A DNA stretch of 64,000 nucleotides. Source: Allobogoriella alba. Its GTDB lineage: Bacteria > Actinomycetota > Actinomycetes > Actinomycetales > Actinomycetaceae. Positions 7,834 through 17,430 of the stretch are shown piece by piece; the first letter of the stretch is position 1, and each line of letters begins with the position of its first letter. The DNA is taken from positions 62,001 to 126,000 of the forward strand of contig NZ_JBHTCQ010000005.1 of assembly GCF_042665525.1 (NCBI RefSeq), written 5' to 3'. The translations under genes were made by a program, and so were the position numbers. The notes beneath the pieces were generated by a model that was not told the DNA's origin, did not search any database, and saw only the letters and a list, made by a program, of their open reading frames with translations.

Positions 7834-8874
7834 TCATGCGGGCTGGGCCGGCACGGCCGGCGGGCCGGTGGACGCCCGGACGACGAGCGACGTCGCCAGC
7901 TCGAAGTGGTGGGTGTCGGGACGGTCCCCGTGCGCCAGCCGCAGCACCGTCCGCAGCGCCACCCGGCCCATCTCGACCATCGGCTGGCGCACCGTCGTCA
8001 GCTGCGGCGCCGTCCACTCGGCGGCGTAGGTGTCGTCGAACCCGACGATCGACAGATCCTGCGGTAGCCGCAGTCCTCGGGCGCGGGCTGCCGCCATGAC
8101 CCCCAGCGCGGACGCGTCGCAGCCCGCCACGACGGCGGACGGCGGCTCCGGCAGGGACAGCAGCCGCTCCGCCATGCGCACGCCGTCCTCGTACGCGAAG
8201 CCCTCGCGCAGCACGAGCGCGTCGTCCCTGGGCACACCACGGCTCCCCAGGGCCGCGAGGTGCCCGTGCAGCCGCTGCTCAGCCGGCCGCGAGGCGACCG
8301 GACCGCCCGCGAACCCGATCCGCCGGTGCCCGAGCCCGAGCAGGTGCTCGGTGGCCTGCAAGCCACCCGACCAGTTGGTCCCGCTCACGCTCACCATCCG
8401 GTCGGTCGACGACGGATCGATGCTCACCGGGTCGATCGCCACGAGACCGAGCCCGGCCGAGGCGCACGAACGCACCTGCTGCGCGCTCATCTCGGTGGTG
8501 ACCACGATGACGCCGAGGTGCCCGCGGGCCGCGACGGAGCGGAACCACGCAGGGCTCAGCGCCCCCGGCCCGGGACCGGCCGGCAGGTGCGTGACGACGA
8601 CGTCGACCGCCTGCTCGATCCCCGCGGTCACGACACCGGAGAGCACCTGGGCCGAGTAGAGGTTGACGACCGCGTCGAAGAGCACGGTCACGGTCGGTGC
8701 GGCCGGTGTCCGCCGGCCGGTGGTCGGCATGTACCCGAGGGCCGCGATGACGGCCTGGACCCGTTCGCGGGTGGCTGGTCCGACGTCGTCCCGGCCGTTG
8801 ATCACCTTCGAGACGGTCGCCTTGGAGACGCCCGCCTCGCGGGCGACGACCTCGAGCGTCGGCCGCGACGCCAT
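7834..8874 (-). CDS. LacI family transcriptional regulator
   Basis: A 346-residue repressor. The N-terminal helix-turn-helix TLEVVAREAGVSKATVSKVI and hinge helix (TRERVQAVIAALGYMP) are followed by a periplasmic-binding-like sugar domain with the usual end segment SIVGFDDTYAAEWTAPQLTTV. Two palindromes with CGAAA/TTTCG arms lie in front of the gene, at 8903-8915 and 9002-9016, and are probably its operators. No sugar operon is attached; the only neighbour in the other direction is the large surface protein gene, so that gene or a distant locus may be its target. The ligand is unknown. Confidence 0.9.
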   Translation of the reverse strand: MASRPTLEVVAREAGVSKATVSKVINGRDDVGPATRERVQAVIAALGYMPTTGRRTPAAPTVTVLFDAVVNLYSAQVLSGVVTAGIEQAVDVVVTHLPAGPGPGALSPAWFRSVAARGHLGVIVVTTEMSAQQVRSCASAGLGLVAIDPVSIDPSSTDRMVSVSGTNWSGGLQATEHLLGLGHRRIGFAGGPVASRPAEQRLHGHLAALGSRGVPRDDALVLREGFAYEDGVRMAERLLSLPEPPSAVVAGCDASALGVMAAARARGLRLPQDLSIVGFDDTYAAEWTAPQLTTVRQPMVEMGRVALRTVLRLAHGDRPDTHHFELATSLVVRASTGPPAVPAQPA

Positions 8875-8902
8875 CGCACCCCTCCTTCGGCAGCTCGCCC
8901 CT

Positions 8903-8915
8903 CGAAACTATTTCG
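8903..8915. promoter_or_regulatory. candidate LacI-family operator 1
   Basis: Palindrome CGAAA-CTA-TTTCG, 29 bases before the LacI start, where binding would repress the regulator's own gene. Same arms as operator 2; the two centres are 100 bases apart, which would allow looping. Confidence 0.55.
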
Positions 8916-9001
8916 CACGGGTCGAGCCGCCGTCAATGCGGTGCACGAGCGGCCCACCGGGCGACTCCGTGTCGACGAGTGGAGACTGCCGGGCAACGAT
9001 G

Positions 9002-9016
9002 GCGAAACGTTTTCGC
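9002..9016. promoter_or_regulatory. candidate LacI-family operator 2
   Basis: Palindrome GCGAAA-CGT-TTTCGC with perfect 6-base arms, sharing the CGAAA/TTTCG half-sites of operator 1. It lies about 340 bases before the surface protein start and 130 bases before its possible promoter. Confidence 0.55.
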
Positions 9017-9147
9017 ACCTTGGCGAACCCGACCCTGCCGGTGCTCGCGGCGTAGATGATCTGCCGGACCGGCCGCGGCTTCACCAGTAACGGACTCTTG
9101 TCACCAAATCGTTACCGTGTCACGGGCGATCGTGACTTGACGGACTA

Positions 9148-9177
9148 TTGACAGTGCTTCGGGCGCGCAAGAACAAT
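9148..9177 (+). promoter_or_regulatory. possible promoter of the surface protein gene
   Basis: TTGACA followed after 18 bases by AACAAT. The -35 hexamer is perfect, the -10 is weak. An inverted repeat GTCACG-N6-CGTGAC ends 11 bases upstream and could bind a second regulator. The transcript would have a leader of roughly 170 bases. Confidence 0.35.
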
Positions 9178-9355
9178 TCGGGGCGAGACCGTAGGGAACC
9201 CGGTCGCTCGTGCAGACGGGGATGTTCATCACCGTGGACCATCCGCGTCGTACGTCTTTCCGAGCATGCCAGCTCGCAGGGGGACGGGCCGTCGTAGGCC
9301 GCCGTGCGTCGACCGGTGCCGACGTCCCCCTTGACCCGTCGAGCTCGGAGCAGGC

Positions 9356-12300
9356 ATGCGCGGATCAGCGCGAGAAGTCACCCACACCCGGAAGCGCGGG
9401 AGCCACCGCGCCGCAGTCGGGACCGTCGCCGCCGCGGCGATGGCCGGAGCGTTCCTCACTCCGCCGGCCGCCGCGTTGCCGAGCGACGACTCGGAGGCGC
9501 TCGCGAAGTTCCTCGAGTTGTCCGCCCTCGACCTCGAGGTCGCGGACGCCGTCGGCGCCGAGTCGGGCACACCGAGCGACCCGACGCTCAACACGGCGAC
9601 CATCGATGCCGAGGTGCTGGGCGGGCTGCTGGGCGTCGACGTCGGGCTGCCCGGCCTGCCGCTCATCGGCGACGGCGAGAGCGAGGGGCTGCTGAACCTC
9701 GGCCCGGGAGCCGGCGCGGGTGTCCTGAACGACTTCGCCTACGCCCCGGACGCGCAGCACGCCTCCGCGGCGTCCGGTGCCGTCACCGACGACGGCGCCA
9801 TCGACTCCGCCGCGATCGAGGAGAACGAGGGCTCGGACGTCGCGGTGCTCGAGCTCACGTCGCTGCTGGGCCAGCTCGGTGTCGACGGTCTCACCGACGA
9901 GGTCATCGACGGTGCGGGCCTCGGCATCGGTGCGCTCGCCTCCCGGGCGGACGCGGTCACGGGGTCCGACATCGAGTCGCAGTACGTCGTCTCCGGCCTC
10001 GAGCTCCGGCTCTCCGCGCCGCTCATCGAGGGCCTCACCCCCGCGCTCAACCAGGACCTCGACACGGTCAGCGACACCCTCAACGGGGTCCTCGGCCCGG
10101 ACGGCACCGTGCAGCAGGCACTGAATGCCATCGACCCGGGTCCGGTGAGCGTCGCCGGGCTGGTGAACGTCAACCTCGGGTCGCCGACCATCGACGCACA
10201 GGTGGACCTGCAAGGCGTCACCGAGCAGGTGCTCACCGAGCCGCTGGTCTCGGACAACGGCCTGGTGGCGATCGACCTGACCACCGGTGACATCGTCATC
10301 GACCTGGAGATGCTGCACGGCGGCAACCTCTCCAACCTGCCGGCCAACACCCAGCTCCTCACCGAGGAGGAGATCACCCAGATCACGGACACCGTCGCGG
10401 ACCTGCTCGGCCAGCTCACCGACCGCGTGACGACCGCCGTCACCGAGGCACTGCTCTCCACGCCGGTGACCATCACCTTCCCGCCGTCGCTGAGCGGCAT
10501 CGGCGGCACCATCTCCGGCAACCTCGACGCCACCATCTCGGGAACGCTGGGCGACTTCGTCGGCCAGACCGACACCGACCCCACGGTCGACATCACCGGC
10601 AACCTGGTTCTCGACCTGCCGATCCTGCCGGACGTCACCGTGCCGATCAATCAGGTCGCCGGCGTCCTCACCCCCGTCCTCGAGCAGACCGTCCCGACCA
10701 TCGGCAGCGCGCTGCAGCCGGTGCTCTCCGCCGGCCAGGAGGCGGTCACCGACGTGGTCGGCGGCACGCTCGCCGACGTCGTGGGGACCCTCGACCCGGT
10801 GCTCGAGGGCATCCTCGCCGAGCTGCTGACGGTCGTCGTCAACAGCCAGGAGACGGCCGAGAACGGCCTGTTCACGGTCCGTGCACTCGACGTGACGGTG
10901 CTCCCCGACCTCAACGCGGTGCCGCTGCCCCTGGCCTCCTCCAGCGTGCGCGTCCAGCCGTTGGCGCCCGCGGTCGACGCTACTCCCGGCGAGCTGTCCC
11001 CGGGCGGGACGCTGACGTCCAACATCACCGGGTTCGTCCCCGACTCCACCGTGACGGTGACCTACACGGACGCCGACGGGAACGTCGTCGGCACCGGCAC
11101 CGTCGAGCTCGACACCACCGGGTCAGGCTCGCACTCGGTCGACCTCCCGGAGGACACCGCACTGGGTGACCTCACGGTCTCGGTCGACGACGGCGCCGGC
11201 AACACGGCCTCGGACGTCGTGTCCGTGGTCGAGCCACCGGCCGAGAACACGCCGCCGACCCTCGAGGGCGCGACCGACACGTCCGTCGAGCAGGGCACCG
11301 AGTTCGACCCGATGGCCGGCGTCACCGCGTCCGACACCGAGGACGGGGACCTCACCGACGCCGTCGAGGTCACCGGCGAGGTCGACACCACCACCCCGGG
11401 CGAGTACGAGCTCACCTACACGGTCACCGACTCCGGCGGCCTGACCACGAGCACGACGCGGACCGTCACGGTCACCGAGCCGCCCAACACCGCCCCGGTG
11501 CTCGAGGGCGTGACCGACACGTCCGTCGAGCAGGGCACCGAGTTCGACCCGATGGCGGGCGTGACCGCCACCGACGAGCAGGACGGCGACCTCACCGACC
11601 AGGTCGAGGTCACCGGCGAGGTCGACACCACCACCCCGGGTGACTACGAGCTCACCTACACGGTCACCGACTCCGGCGGCCTGACCACGACCGCCACGCG
11701 GACCGTCACGGTCACCGAGCCGCCCAACACCGCCCCGGTGCTCGAGGGCGTGACCGACACGTCCGTCGAGCAGGGCACCGAGTTCGACCCGATGGCCGGC
11801 GTGACCGCCACCGACGAGCAGGACGGCGACCTCACCGACCAGGTCGAGGTCACCGGCGAGGTCGACACCACCACCCCGGGTGACTACGAGCTCACCTACA
11901 CCGTCACCGACTCCGACGGCGCCACCACCACCGCAACCCGGACGGTCACCGTCACCGAGCCGCCCAACACCGCCCCGGTCATCGAGGGCGCGACGAACAC
12001 GTCCGTCGAGCAGGGCACCGAGTTCGACCCGATGGCCGGCGTGACCGCCACCGACGAGCAGGACGGCGACCTCACCTCCGAGGTCACCGTCGACGGCACC
12101 GTCGACACCACCACCCCGGGTGACTACGAGCTCACCTACACCGTCACCGACTCCGACGGCGCCACCACCACCGCAACCCGCACAGTCACGGTCACCGCGC
12201 CGCCCAACACCGCCCCGGTGCTCGAGGGCGTCGACCCGACCTCCGTGGTCGAGGGCGAGGACTTCGACCCGATGGCCGGGGTCACCGCCACCGACGAGCA

Positions 12301-15300
12301 GGACGGCGACCTCACCGACCAGGTCGAGGTCACCGGCGAGGTCGACACCACCACCCCGGGCGACTACGAGCTCACCTACACCGTCACCGACTCCGACGGC
12401 GCCACCACCACCGCGACCCGCACCGTCACGGTCACCGCCGCGCCGAACACCGCTCCGGTGATCGAGGGTGCGACGAACGTGTCCGTGGAGCAGGGGACGG
12501 TCTTCGACCCGATGGCGGGCGTGACCGCCACCGACGAGGAGGACGGCGACCTGACGGACGCCGTCGAGGTCGAGGGCACCGTCGACACCTCCACGCCGGG
12601 CGACTACGAGCTGACCTACACCGTCACGGACTCCGACGGCGCCACCACCACGGCGACCCGGACCGTCACGGTCACGGCGGCTCCGCCGGCGAACACGCCG
12701 CCGGTGCTCGAGGGCGTCGACCCGACCTCCGTGGTCGAGGGCGAGGACTTCGACCCGATGGCCGGGGTCACCGCCACCGACGAGCAGGATGGCGACCTCA
12801 CCTCCGAGGTCACCGTCGACGGCACCGTCGACACCTCCACCCCGGGCGACTACGAGCTCACCTACACCGTCACCGACTCCGACGGCGCCACCACCACCGC
12901 GACCCGCACCGTCACGGTCACGGCGGCACCGAACACGCCGCCCGTGCTGGAGGGTGTCGCCGACACGCAGGTCGAGCAGGGCAGTGAGTTCGACCCGATG
13001 GCGGGCGTGACCGCCACCGACGAGCAGGACGGCGACCTCACCTCCGAGGTCACCGTCGACGGCACCGTCGACACCACCACTCCGGGCGACTACGAGCTCA
13101 CCTACACCGTCACCGACTCCGACGGCGCCACCGTGTCCGCGACGCGGACCGTCACGGTGGTCGAGGGCGAGCCCGAGCCCGAGCCGACGAACACGCCTCC
13201 GACCCTGGAGGGTGTCGACCCCACGAACGTGGCCGAGGGTGAGGACTTCGACCCGATGGACGGGGTCACCGCCACCGACGCTGAGGACGGCGACCTCACC
13301 GACCAGGTCGAGGTCACCGGCGAGGTCGACACCACCACCCCGGGCGAGTACGAGCTCACCTACACCGTCACCGACTCCGACGGCTCGACCGTCACGGCCA
13401 CCCGCGTCGTGACCGTCACCGCGGCGCCGAACACGGCCCCGGCGCTCGAGGGCGTGCAGGACGCGACGGTGGTCGCGGGCAGTGACTTCGACCCGATGGC
13501 CGGCGTGACCGCCACCGACGAGGAGGACGGCGACCTGACGGACGCCGTCGAGGTCGAGGGCACCGTCGACACCTCCACGCCGGGCGAGTACGAGCTCACC
13601 TACACCGTCACGGACTCCGACGGCGCCACCGTGTCCGCGACGCGGACCGTCACGGTGACCGAGCCGGAGCCGACGAACACGCCTCCGACCCTGGAGGGTG
13701 TCGACGCCACGACGGTGGCCGAGGGCGAGGACTTCGACCCGATGGCCGGGGTCACCGCTACCGACGCCGAGGACGGCGACGTGACCGACCAGGTCGAGGT
13801 CACCGGCGAGGTCGACACCACCACCCCGGGCGAGTACGAGCTCACCTACACGGTGACGGACTCCGACGGCTCGACCGTCACGGCCACCCGCGTCGTGACC
13901 GTCACCGCGGCGCCGAACACGGCCCCGGCGCTCGAGGGCATCGTGGACGCCGAGATCACCGAGGGTGACGACTTCGATCCGATGGCGGGCGTGACCGCCA
14001 CGGACGCCGAGGACGGCGACCTCACCGACCAGGTCGAGGTCACCGGCGAGGTCGACACCACCACCCCGGGCGAGTACGAGCTCACCTACACGGTGACCGA
14101 CTCCGACGGCTCGACCGTCACCGCGACGCGTGTCGTCACGGTCACGGCGGCACCGAACACCCCGCCGGTGCTGGAGGGTATCGACGCCACGTCGGTGCCC
14201 GCGGGCGAGGACTTCGACCCGATGGCCGGGGTCACCGCCACCGACGAGCAGGACGGCGACCTCACCTCCGAGGTCACCGTCGACGGCACCGTCGACACCA
14301 CCACCCCGGGCGACTACACCCTGACCTACACGGTCACGGACTCGGGCGGCTCGACCGTCACCGCGACGCGTGTCGTCACGGTCACCGAGGCCCCCAACAC
14401 CCCGCCGGTGCTGGACGGCGTCGACGCCACGACCGTGGTCGAGGGCGAGGACTTCGACCCGATGGCCGGGGTCACCGCCACCGACGAGCAGGACGGCGAC
14501 CTCACCGACCAGGTCGAGGTCACCGGCGAGGTCGACACCACCACCCCGGGCGACTACGAGCTCACCTACACCGTCACGGACTCCGACGGCTCGACCGTCA
14601 CCGCGACGCGTGTCGTCACGGTCACCGAGGCCCCCAACACCCCGCCGGTGCTGGACGGCGTCGACCCGGTCGAGGTCGAGACCGGCACGGCGTTCGACCC
14701 GATGGACGGCGTCAGCGCCACCGACGAGCAGGACGGCGACCTCACCGACCAGGTCGAGATCACCGGCGAGGTCGACACCACCACCCCGGGCGACTACACC
14801 CTCACCTACTCGGTCACCGACTCCGACGGCTCGACCGTCACGGTGGACCGGGTGGTGACCGTGGTGCAGGCAGCGCCGACGAACACGCCACCGGTGCTCG
14901 AGGGCGTGGGGCCGGTCGAGGTCGCCGAGGGCTCGGAGTTCGACCCGATGGCGGGCGTCACCGCCACCGACGAGCAGGACGGCGACCTCACCGACCAGGT
15001 CGAGGTCACCGGCGAGGTCGACACCACCACCCCGGGTGACTACGAGCTCACCTACACCGTCACGGACTCCAGCGGTGCGACCGTCACGGCCACCCGCGTC
15101 GTCACGGTCACCGAGGCGCCCAACACGCCGCCCGTGCTCGAGGGTGTCGCTGACACGCAGGTCGAGCAGGGCAGTGAGTTCGACCCGATGGCCGGCGTCA
15201 CTGCCACCGATGCGGAGGACGGCGACCTCACCGACGCCGTCGAGGTCGAGGGCACCGTCGACACCTCCACCCCGGGCGACTACACCCTCACCTACACCGT

Positions 15301-17374
15301 CACGGACTCGGACGGCACCACGGTCACCGCGAGCCGCACCGTCACGGTGGTCGAGGGCGAGCCCGAGCCCGAGCCGACGAACACTCCCCCGACGCTCGAG
15401 GGGGTCGGCCCGACCTCCGTGGTCGAGGGCGAGGCCTTCGACCCGATGGCGGGCGTGACCGCCACCGACGCCGAGGACGGCGACCTCACCTCCGAGGTCA
15501 CCGTCGACGGCACCGTGGACACCTCCACCCCGGGCGACTACACCCTCACCTACACGGTCACCGACTCCGACGGCTCGAGCGTCACGGCGACCCGTGTCGT
15601 CACGGTCACCGAGGCGCCGAACACGCCGCCGGTGCTGGAGGGCGTGGGTGACACCGCCGTCGAGGAGGGCGCGCCGTTCGACCCGATGACTGGCGTGAGC
15701 GCCACGGACGAGGAGGACGGGGACCTCACTGACGACATCGTCGTCGAGGGCACCGTGGACACCTTCACACCGGGCGACTACACGCTGACCTACACGGTCA
15801 CCGACTCCGACGGCACCACGGTCACCGCGACCCGTACCGTCACGGTGACGGAGACTCCGCCGGCGAACACGCCGCCGGTGCTCGACGGGGTCGGCTCGAC
15901 CTCGGTGGAGCAGGGTTCGGTCTTCGACCCGATGGCGGGCGTGACGGCCATGGACGCCGAGGACGGCGACCTCACCTCCGAGGTCACCGTCGACGGCACC
16001 GTCGACACCTCCACCCCGGGCGACTACGAGCTCACCTACACCGTCACCGACTCGGACGGCACCACGGTCACCGCGACGCGGGTCGTCACGGTCACCGAGG
16101 GCGACGGCGGACCCGGCGAGCCGGGCAACACCCCGCCCGTGCTGGGCGGCGTGGACTCGGTCGAGGTCACCGAGGGCGAGGAGTTCGACCCGATGGACGG
16201 CGTCACCGCCACCGACGCCGAGGACGGCGACATCACCGACCAGGTCGAGGTCACCGGCGAGGTCGACACCTCCACGCCGGGCGACTACACCCTGACCTAC
16301 ACGGTCACCGACTCCGACGGCACCACGGTCACCGCCACCCGAACCGTCACGGTCACGCAGGCCCCGCCGGCGAACACGCCGCCGGTGCTGGAGGGCGTCG
16401 GCTCCACGAGCGTCGGTGAGGGTGAGGAGTTCGACCCGATGGACGGCGTCAGCGCCACCGACGCCGAGGACGGGGACCTCACCGACGACATCGTCGTCGA
16501 GGGCACCGTGGACACCTCCACGCCGGGCGACTACACGCTGACCTACACGGTCACCGACTCCGACGGCACCACGGTCACCGCGTCCCGCACGGTCACGGTC
16601 ACCGAGGGCGACGACGGACCCGGCGAGCCCGGCAACACCCCGCCGGTGCTCGAGGGCGTCGACACGGTCGTCATCGAGGAAGGCAGCCCGTTCGACCCGA
16701 TGGACGGCGTCAGCGCCACCGACGCCGAGGACGGCGACCTGACCGACGACATCATCGTCGTCGGGACGTTCGACCCGTCGACTCCGGGTGAGTACGAGCT
16801 GACCTACACGGTCACCGACTCGGACGGCACCACGGTGACCGTCAGTCGCACCGTGATCGTGGAGGCCGGCGACGACGGCCCCGGTGACGGCGGCCCCGGT
16901 GACGGCGGCCCCGGCGACGGCGGCCCCGGTGACGGCGGCCCCGGTGACGGCGGCCCCGGCGACACGGGTCCCGGCGACGGACCGTCGGTGGACGCCGGCC
17001 CGGACGTGGTCGCACCCGGCGACGAGGTGACGATCGACCTCGACGGGTTCACCCCCGGCAGCCAGGTGCAGGTGGAGTGCGAGCTGTCCAACCCGGGCGT
17101 GGTCGGCTCGACCACGGTCACCATCGGCGAGGACGGCTCGGCCTCGGCGACGTGCACCGTTCCGGCCGGAGCGTCCGACGGGGAGCTGACGGTCACGGCG
17201 TGGGAGGTCGGTAACTCCGACGCCACCGCGTCCGACACGGTCAGCGTCTCGCGCTCGGGCGACCTGCCGGACACCGGTACCGGATCGGCGTTCACCATGG
17301 CGCTGTTCTCGGTGGTGCTGGCCCTGGCGGGTGGCCTCGCCCTCCTGGTGCGGCGCCGGTTCACCAGCGCCTGA
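9356..17374 (+). CDS. giant LPXTG-anchored surface protein with 23 Ig-like repeats
   Basis: A 2672-residue secreted protein. Residues 1-41 are a signal peptide ending GAFLTPPAAALPS. Residues about 42-540 resemble the choice-of-anchor G family region of actinobacterial surface proteins (SALDLEVADAVGAESGTPSDP, NLGPGAGAGVLNDF). A short Ig-like segment with GTLTSNITGFVPDSTVTVTY follows near 560-620. From residue 631 to about 2503 there are 23 repeats of roughly 80 residues of the DUF5011/Cry22-like Ig type, each opening NTxPxLEG and carrying FDPMAGVTATDEQDGDLT and PGDYELTYTVTDSDG. Then come a GPGDG spacer, one more Ig-like domain with a cysteine pair (VECELSN, SATCTVP), and the sortase signal LPDTG at 2637-2641 with a membrane segment and RRR tail. 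A stalk that holds the N-terminal domain away from the wall is the likely architecture; ligand unknown. No sortase gene is in the window. Confidence 0.9.
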   Translation: MRGSAREVTHTRKRGSHRAAVGTVAAAAMAGAFLTPPAAALPSDDSEALAKFLELSALDLEVADAVGAESGTPSDPTLNTATIDAEVLGGLLGVDVGLPGLPLIGDGESEGLLNLGPGAGAGVLNDFAYAPDAQHASAASGAVTDDGAIDSAAIEENEGSDVAVLELTSLLGQLGVDGLTDEVIDGAGLGIGALASRADAVTGSDIESQYVVSGLELRLSAPLIEGLTPALNQDLDTVSDTLNGVLGPDGTVQQALNAIDPGPVSVAGLVNVNLGSPTIDAQVDLQGVTEQVLTEPLVSDNGLVAIDLTTGDIVIDLEMLHGGNLSNLPANTQLLTEEEITQITDTVADLLGQLTDRVTTAVTEALLSTPVTITFPPSLSGIGGTISGNLDATISGTLGDFVGQTDTDPTVDITGNLVLDLPILPDVTVPINQVAGVLTPVLEQTVPTIGSALQPVLSAGQEAVTDVVGGTLADVVGTLDPVLEGILAELLTVVVNSQETAENGLFTVRALDVTVLPDLNAVPLPLASSSVRVQPLAPAVDATPGELSPGGTLTSNITGFVPDSTVTVTYTDADGNVVGTGTVELDTTGSGSHSVDLPEDTALGDLTVSVDDGAGNTASDVVSVVEPPAENTPPTLEGATDTSVEQGTEFDPMAGVTASDTEDGDLTDAVEVTGEVDTTTPGEYELTYTVTDSGGLTTSTTRTVTVTEPPNTAPVLEGVTDTSVEQGTEFDPMAGVTATDEQDGDLTDQVEVTGEVDTTTPGDYELTYTVTDSGGLTTTATRTVTVTEPPNTAPVLEGVTDTSVEQGTEFDPMAGVTATDEQDGDLTDQVEVTGEVDTTTPGDYELTYTVTDSDGATTTATRTVTVTEPPNTAPVIEGATNTSVEQGTEFDPMAGVTATDEQDGDLTSEVTVDGTVDTTTPGDYELTYTVTDSDGATTTATRTVTVTAPPNTAPVLEGVDPTSVVEGEDFDPMAGVTATDEQDGDLTDQVEVTGEVDTTTPGDYELTYTVTDSDGATTTATRTVTVTAAPNTAPVIEGATNVSVEQGTVFDPMAGVTATDEEDGDLTDAVEVEGTVDTSTPGDYELTYTVTDSDGATTTATRTVTVTAAPPANTPPVLEGVDPTSVVEGEDFDPMAGVTATDEQDGDLTSEVTVDGTVDTSTPGDYELTYTVTDSDGATTTATRTVTVTAAPNTPPVLEGVADTQVEQGSEFDPMAGVTATDEQDGDLTSEVTVDGTVDTTTPGDYELTYTVTDSDGATVSATRTVTVVEGEPEPEPTNTPPTLEGVDPTNVAEGEDFDPMDGVTATDAEDGDLTDQVEVTGEVDTTTPGEYELTYTVTDSDGSTVTATRVVTVTAAPNTAPALEGVQDATVVAGSDFDPMAGVTATDEEDGDLTDAVEVEGTVDTSTPGEYELTYTVTDSDGATVSATRTVTVTEPEPTNTPPTLEGVDATTVAEGEDFDPMAGVTATDAEDGDVTDQVEVTGEVDTTTPGEYELTYTVTDSDGSTVTATRVVTVTAAPNTAPALEGIVDAEITEGDDFDPMAGVTATDAEDGDLTDQVEVTGEVDTTTPGEYELTYTVTDSDGSTVTATRVVTVTAAPNTPPVLEGIDATSVPAGEDFDPMAGVTATDEQDGDLTSEVTVDGTVDTTTPGDYTLTYTVTDSGGSTVTATRVVTVTEAPNTPPVLDGVDATTVVEGEDFDPMAGVTATDEQDGDLTDQVEVTGEVDTTTPGDYELTYTVTDSDGSTVTATRVVTVTEAPNTPPVLDGVDPVEVETGTAFDPMDGVSATDEQDGDLTDQVEITGEVDTTTPGDYTLTYSVTDSDGSTVTVDRVVTVVQAAPTNTPPVLEGVGPVEVAEGSEFDPMAGVTATDEQDGDLTDQVEVTGEVDTTTPGDYELTYTVTDSSGATVTATRVVTVTEAPNTPPVLEGVADTQVEQGSEFDPMAGVTATDAEDGDLTDAVEVEGTVDTSTPGDYTLTYTVTDSDGTTVTASRTVTVVEGEPEPEPTNTPPTLEGVGPTSVVEGEAFDPMAGVTATDAEDGDLTSEVTVDGTVDTSTPGDYTLTYTVTDSDGSSVTATRVVTVTEAPNTPPVLEGVGDTAVEEGAPFDPMTGVSATDEEDGDLTDDIVVEGTVDTFTPGDYTLTYTVTDSDGTTVTATRTVTVTETPPANTPPVLDGVGSTSVEQGSVFDPMAGVTAMDAEDGDLTSEVTVDGTVDTSTPGDYELTYTVTDSDGTTVTATRVVTVTEGDGGPGEPGNTPPVLGGVDSVEVTEGEEFDPMDGVTATDAEDGDITDQVEVTGEVDTSTPGDYTLTYTVTDSDGTTVTATRTVTVTQAPPANTPPVLEGVGSTSVGEGEEFDPMDGVSATDAEDGDLTDDIVVEGTVDTSTPGDYTLTYTVTDSDGTTVTASRTVTVTEGDDGPGEPGNTPPVLEGVDTVVIEEGSPFDPMDGVSATDAEDGDLTDDIIVVGTFDPSTPGEYELTYTVTDSDGTTVTVSRTVIVEAGDDGPGDGGPGDGGPGDGGPGDGGPGDGGPGDTGPGDGPSVDAGPDVVAPGDEVTIDLDGFTPGSQVQVECELSNPGVVGSTTVTIGEDGSASATCTVPAGASDGELTVTAWEVGNSDATASDTVSVSRSGDLPDTGTGSAFTMALFSVVLALAGGLALLVRRRFTSA
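11246..16864 (+). repeat. 23 tandem 240-base units coding Ig-like domains
   Basis: In-frame tandem units of 240 bases, with a few lengthened by 6 to 21 bases at the joints (for example EGEPEPEPT and EGDGGPGEPG linkers). Units 2 and 3, at about 11486 and 11726, are nearly identical in DNA, and blocks such as GAGGTCGACACCACCACCCC recur almost unchanged throughout. Variation is mainly in the segment after NTxPxLEG (VEQGTEF, VVEGEDF, EVETGTAF). Toward the 3' end units drift, with TDDIVVEG replacing TDQVEVTG. Confidence 0.92.
16868..16984 (+). repeat. 15-base repeats coding the GPGDG spacer
   Basis: A run of GGC-GGC-CCC-GGT-GAC units, coding repeated GPGDG pentapeptides between the last Ig repeat and the cell-wall proximal domain. 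Glycine/proline/aspartate spacers near the anchor are common in wall-spanning proteins and probably cross the peptidoglycan. Confidence 0.85.
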
Positions 17375-17381
17375 CGCGCAC

Positions 17382-17420
17382 GAGAATGGGGCCCCGGTCG
17401 GATGACCGGGGCCCCTTCTC
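17382..17420. terminator. bidirectional terminator between surface protein gene and xylB
   Basis: Arms GGGGCCCCGGTC and GACCGGGGCCCC are a perfect 12-base match around a GGAT loop, flanked by GAGAA and TTCTC which also pair. It starts 7 bases after the surface protein stop and ends 10 bases before the xylB stop, so it can serve both convergent genes; on the plus strand a weak TTCTCGTT tail follows. Confidence 0.85.
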
Positions 17421-17430
17421 GTTGCGACGG

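Larger units (their letters stand above)
8875..9355. other. regulatory intergenic stretch before the giant surface protein gene
   Basis: The 481-base stretch has no convincing gene. It contains two LacI-type palindromes, an inverted repeat GTCACG/CGTGAC at 9119-9136, a TTGACA promoter-like element at 9148, and a leader of about 170 bases. In the leader, GGGGGAC at 9279-9285 can pair with GTCCCCC at 9324-9330 around a 38-base insert. No known riboswitch was recognised. Confidence 0.6.

Noticed and set aside
9190..9355. A cyclic di-AMP or cyclic di-GMP riboswitch before the surface protein gene
   Set aside because: The leader can fold, but the conserved core sequences of those riboswitch classes were not found by eye.
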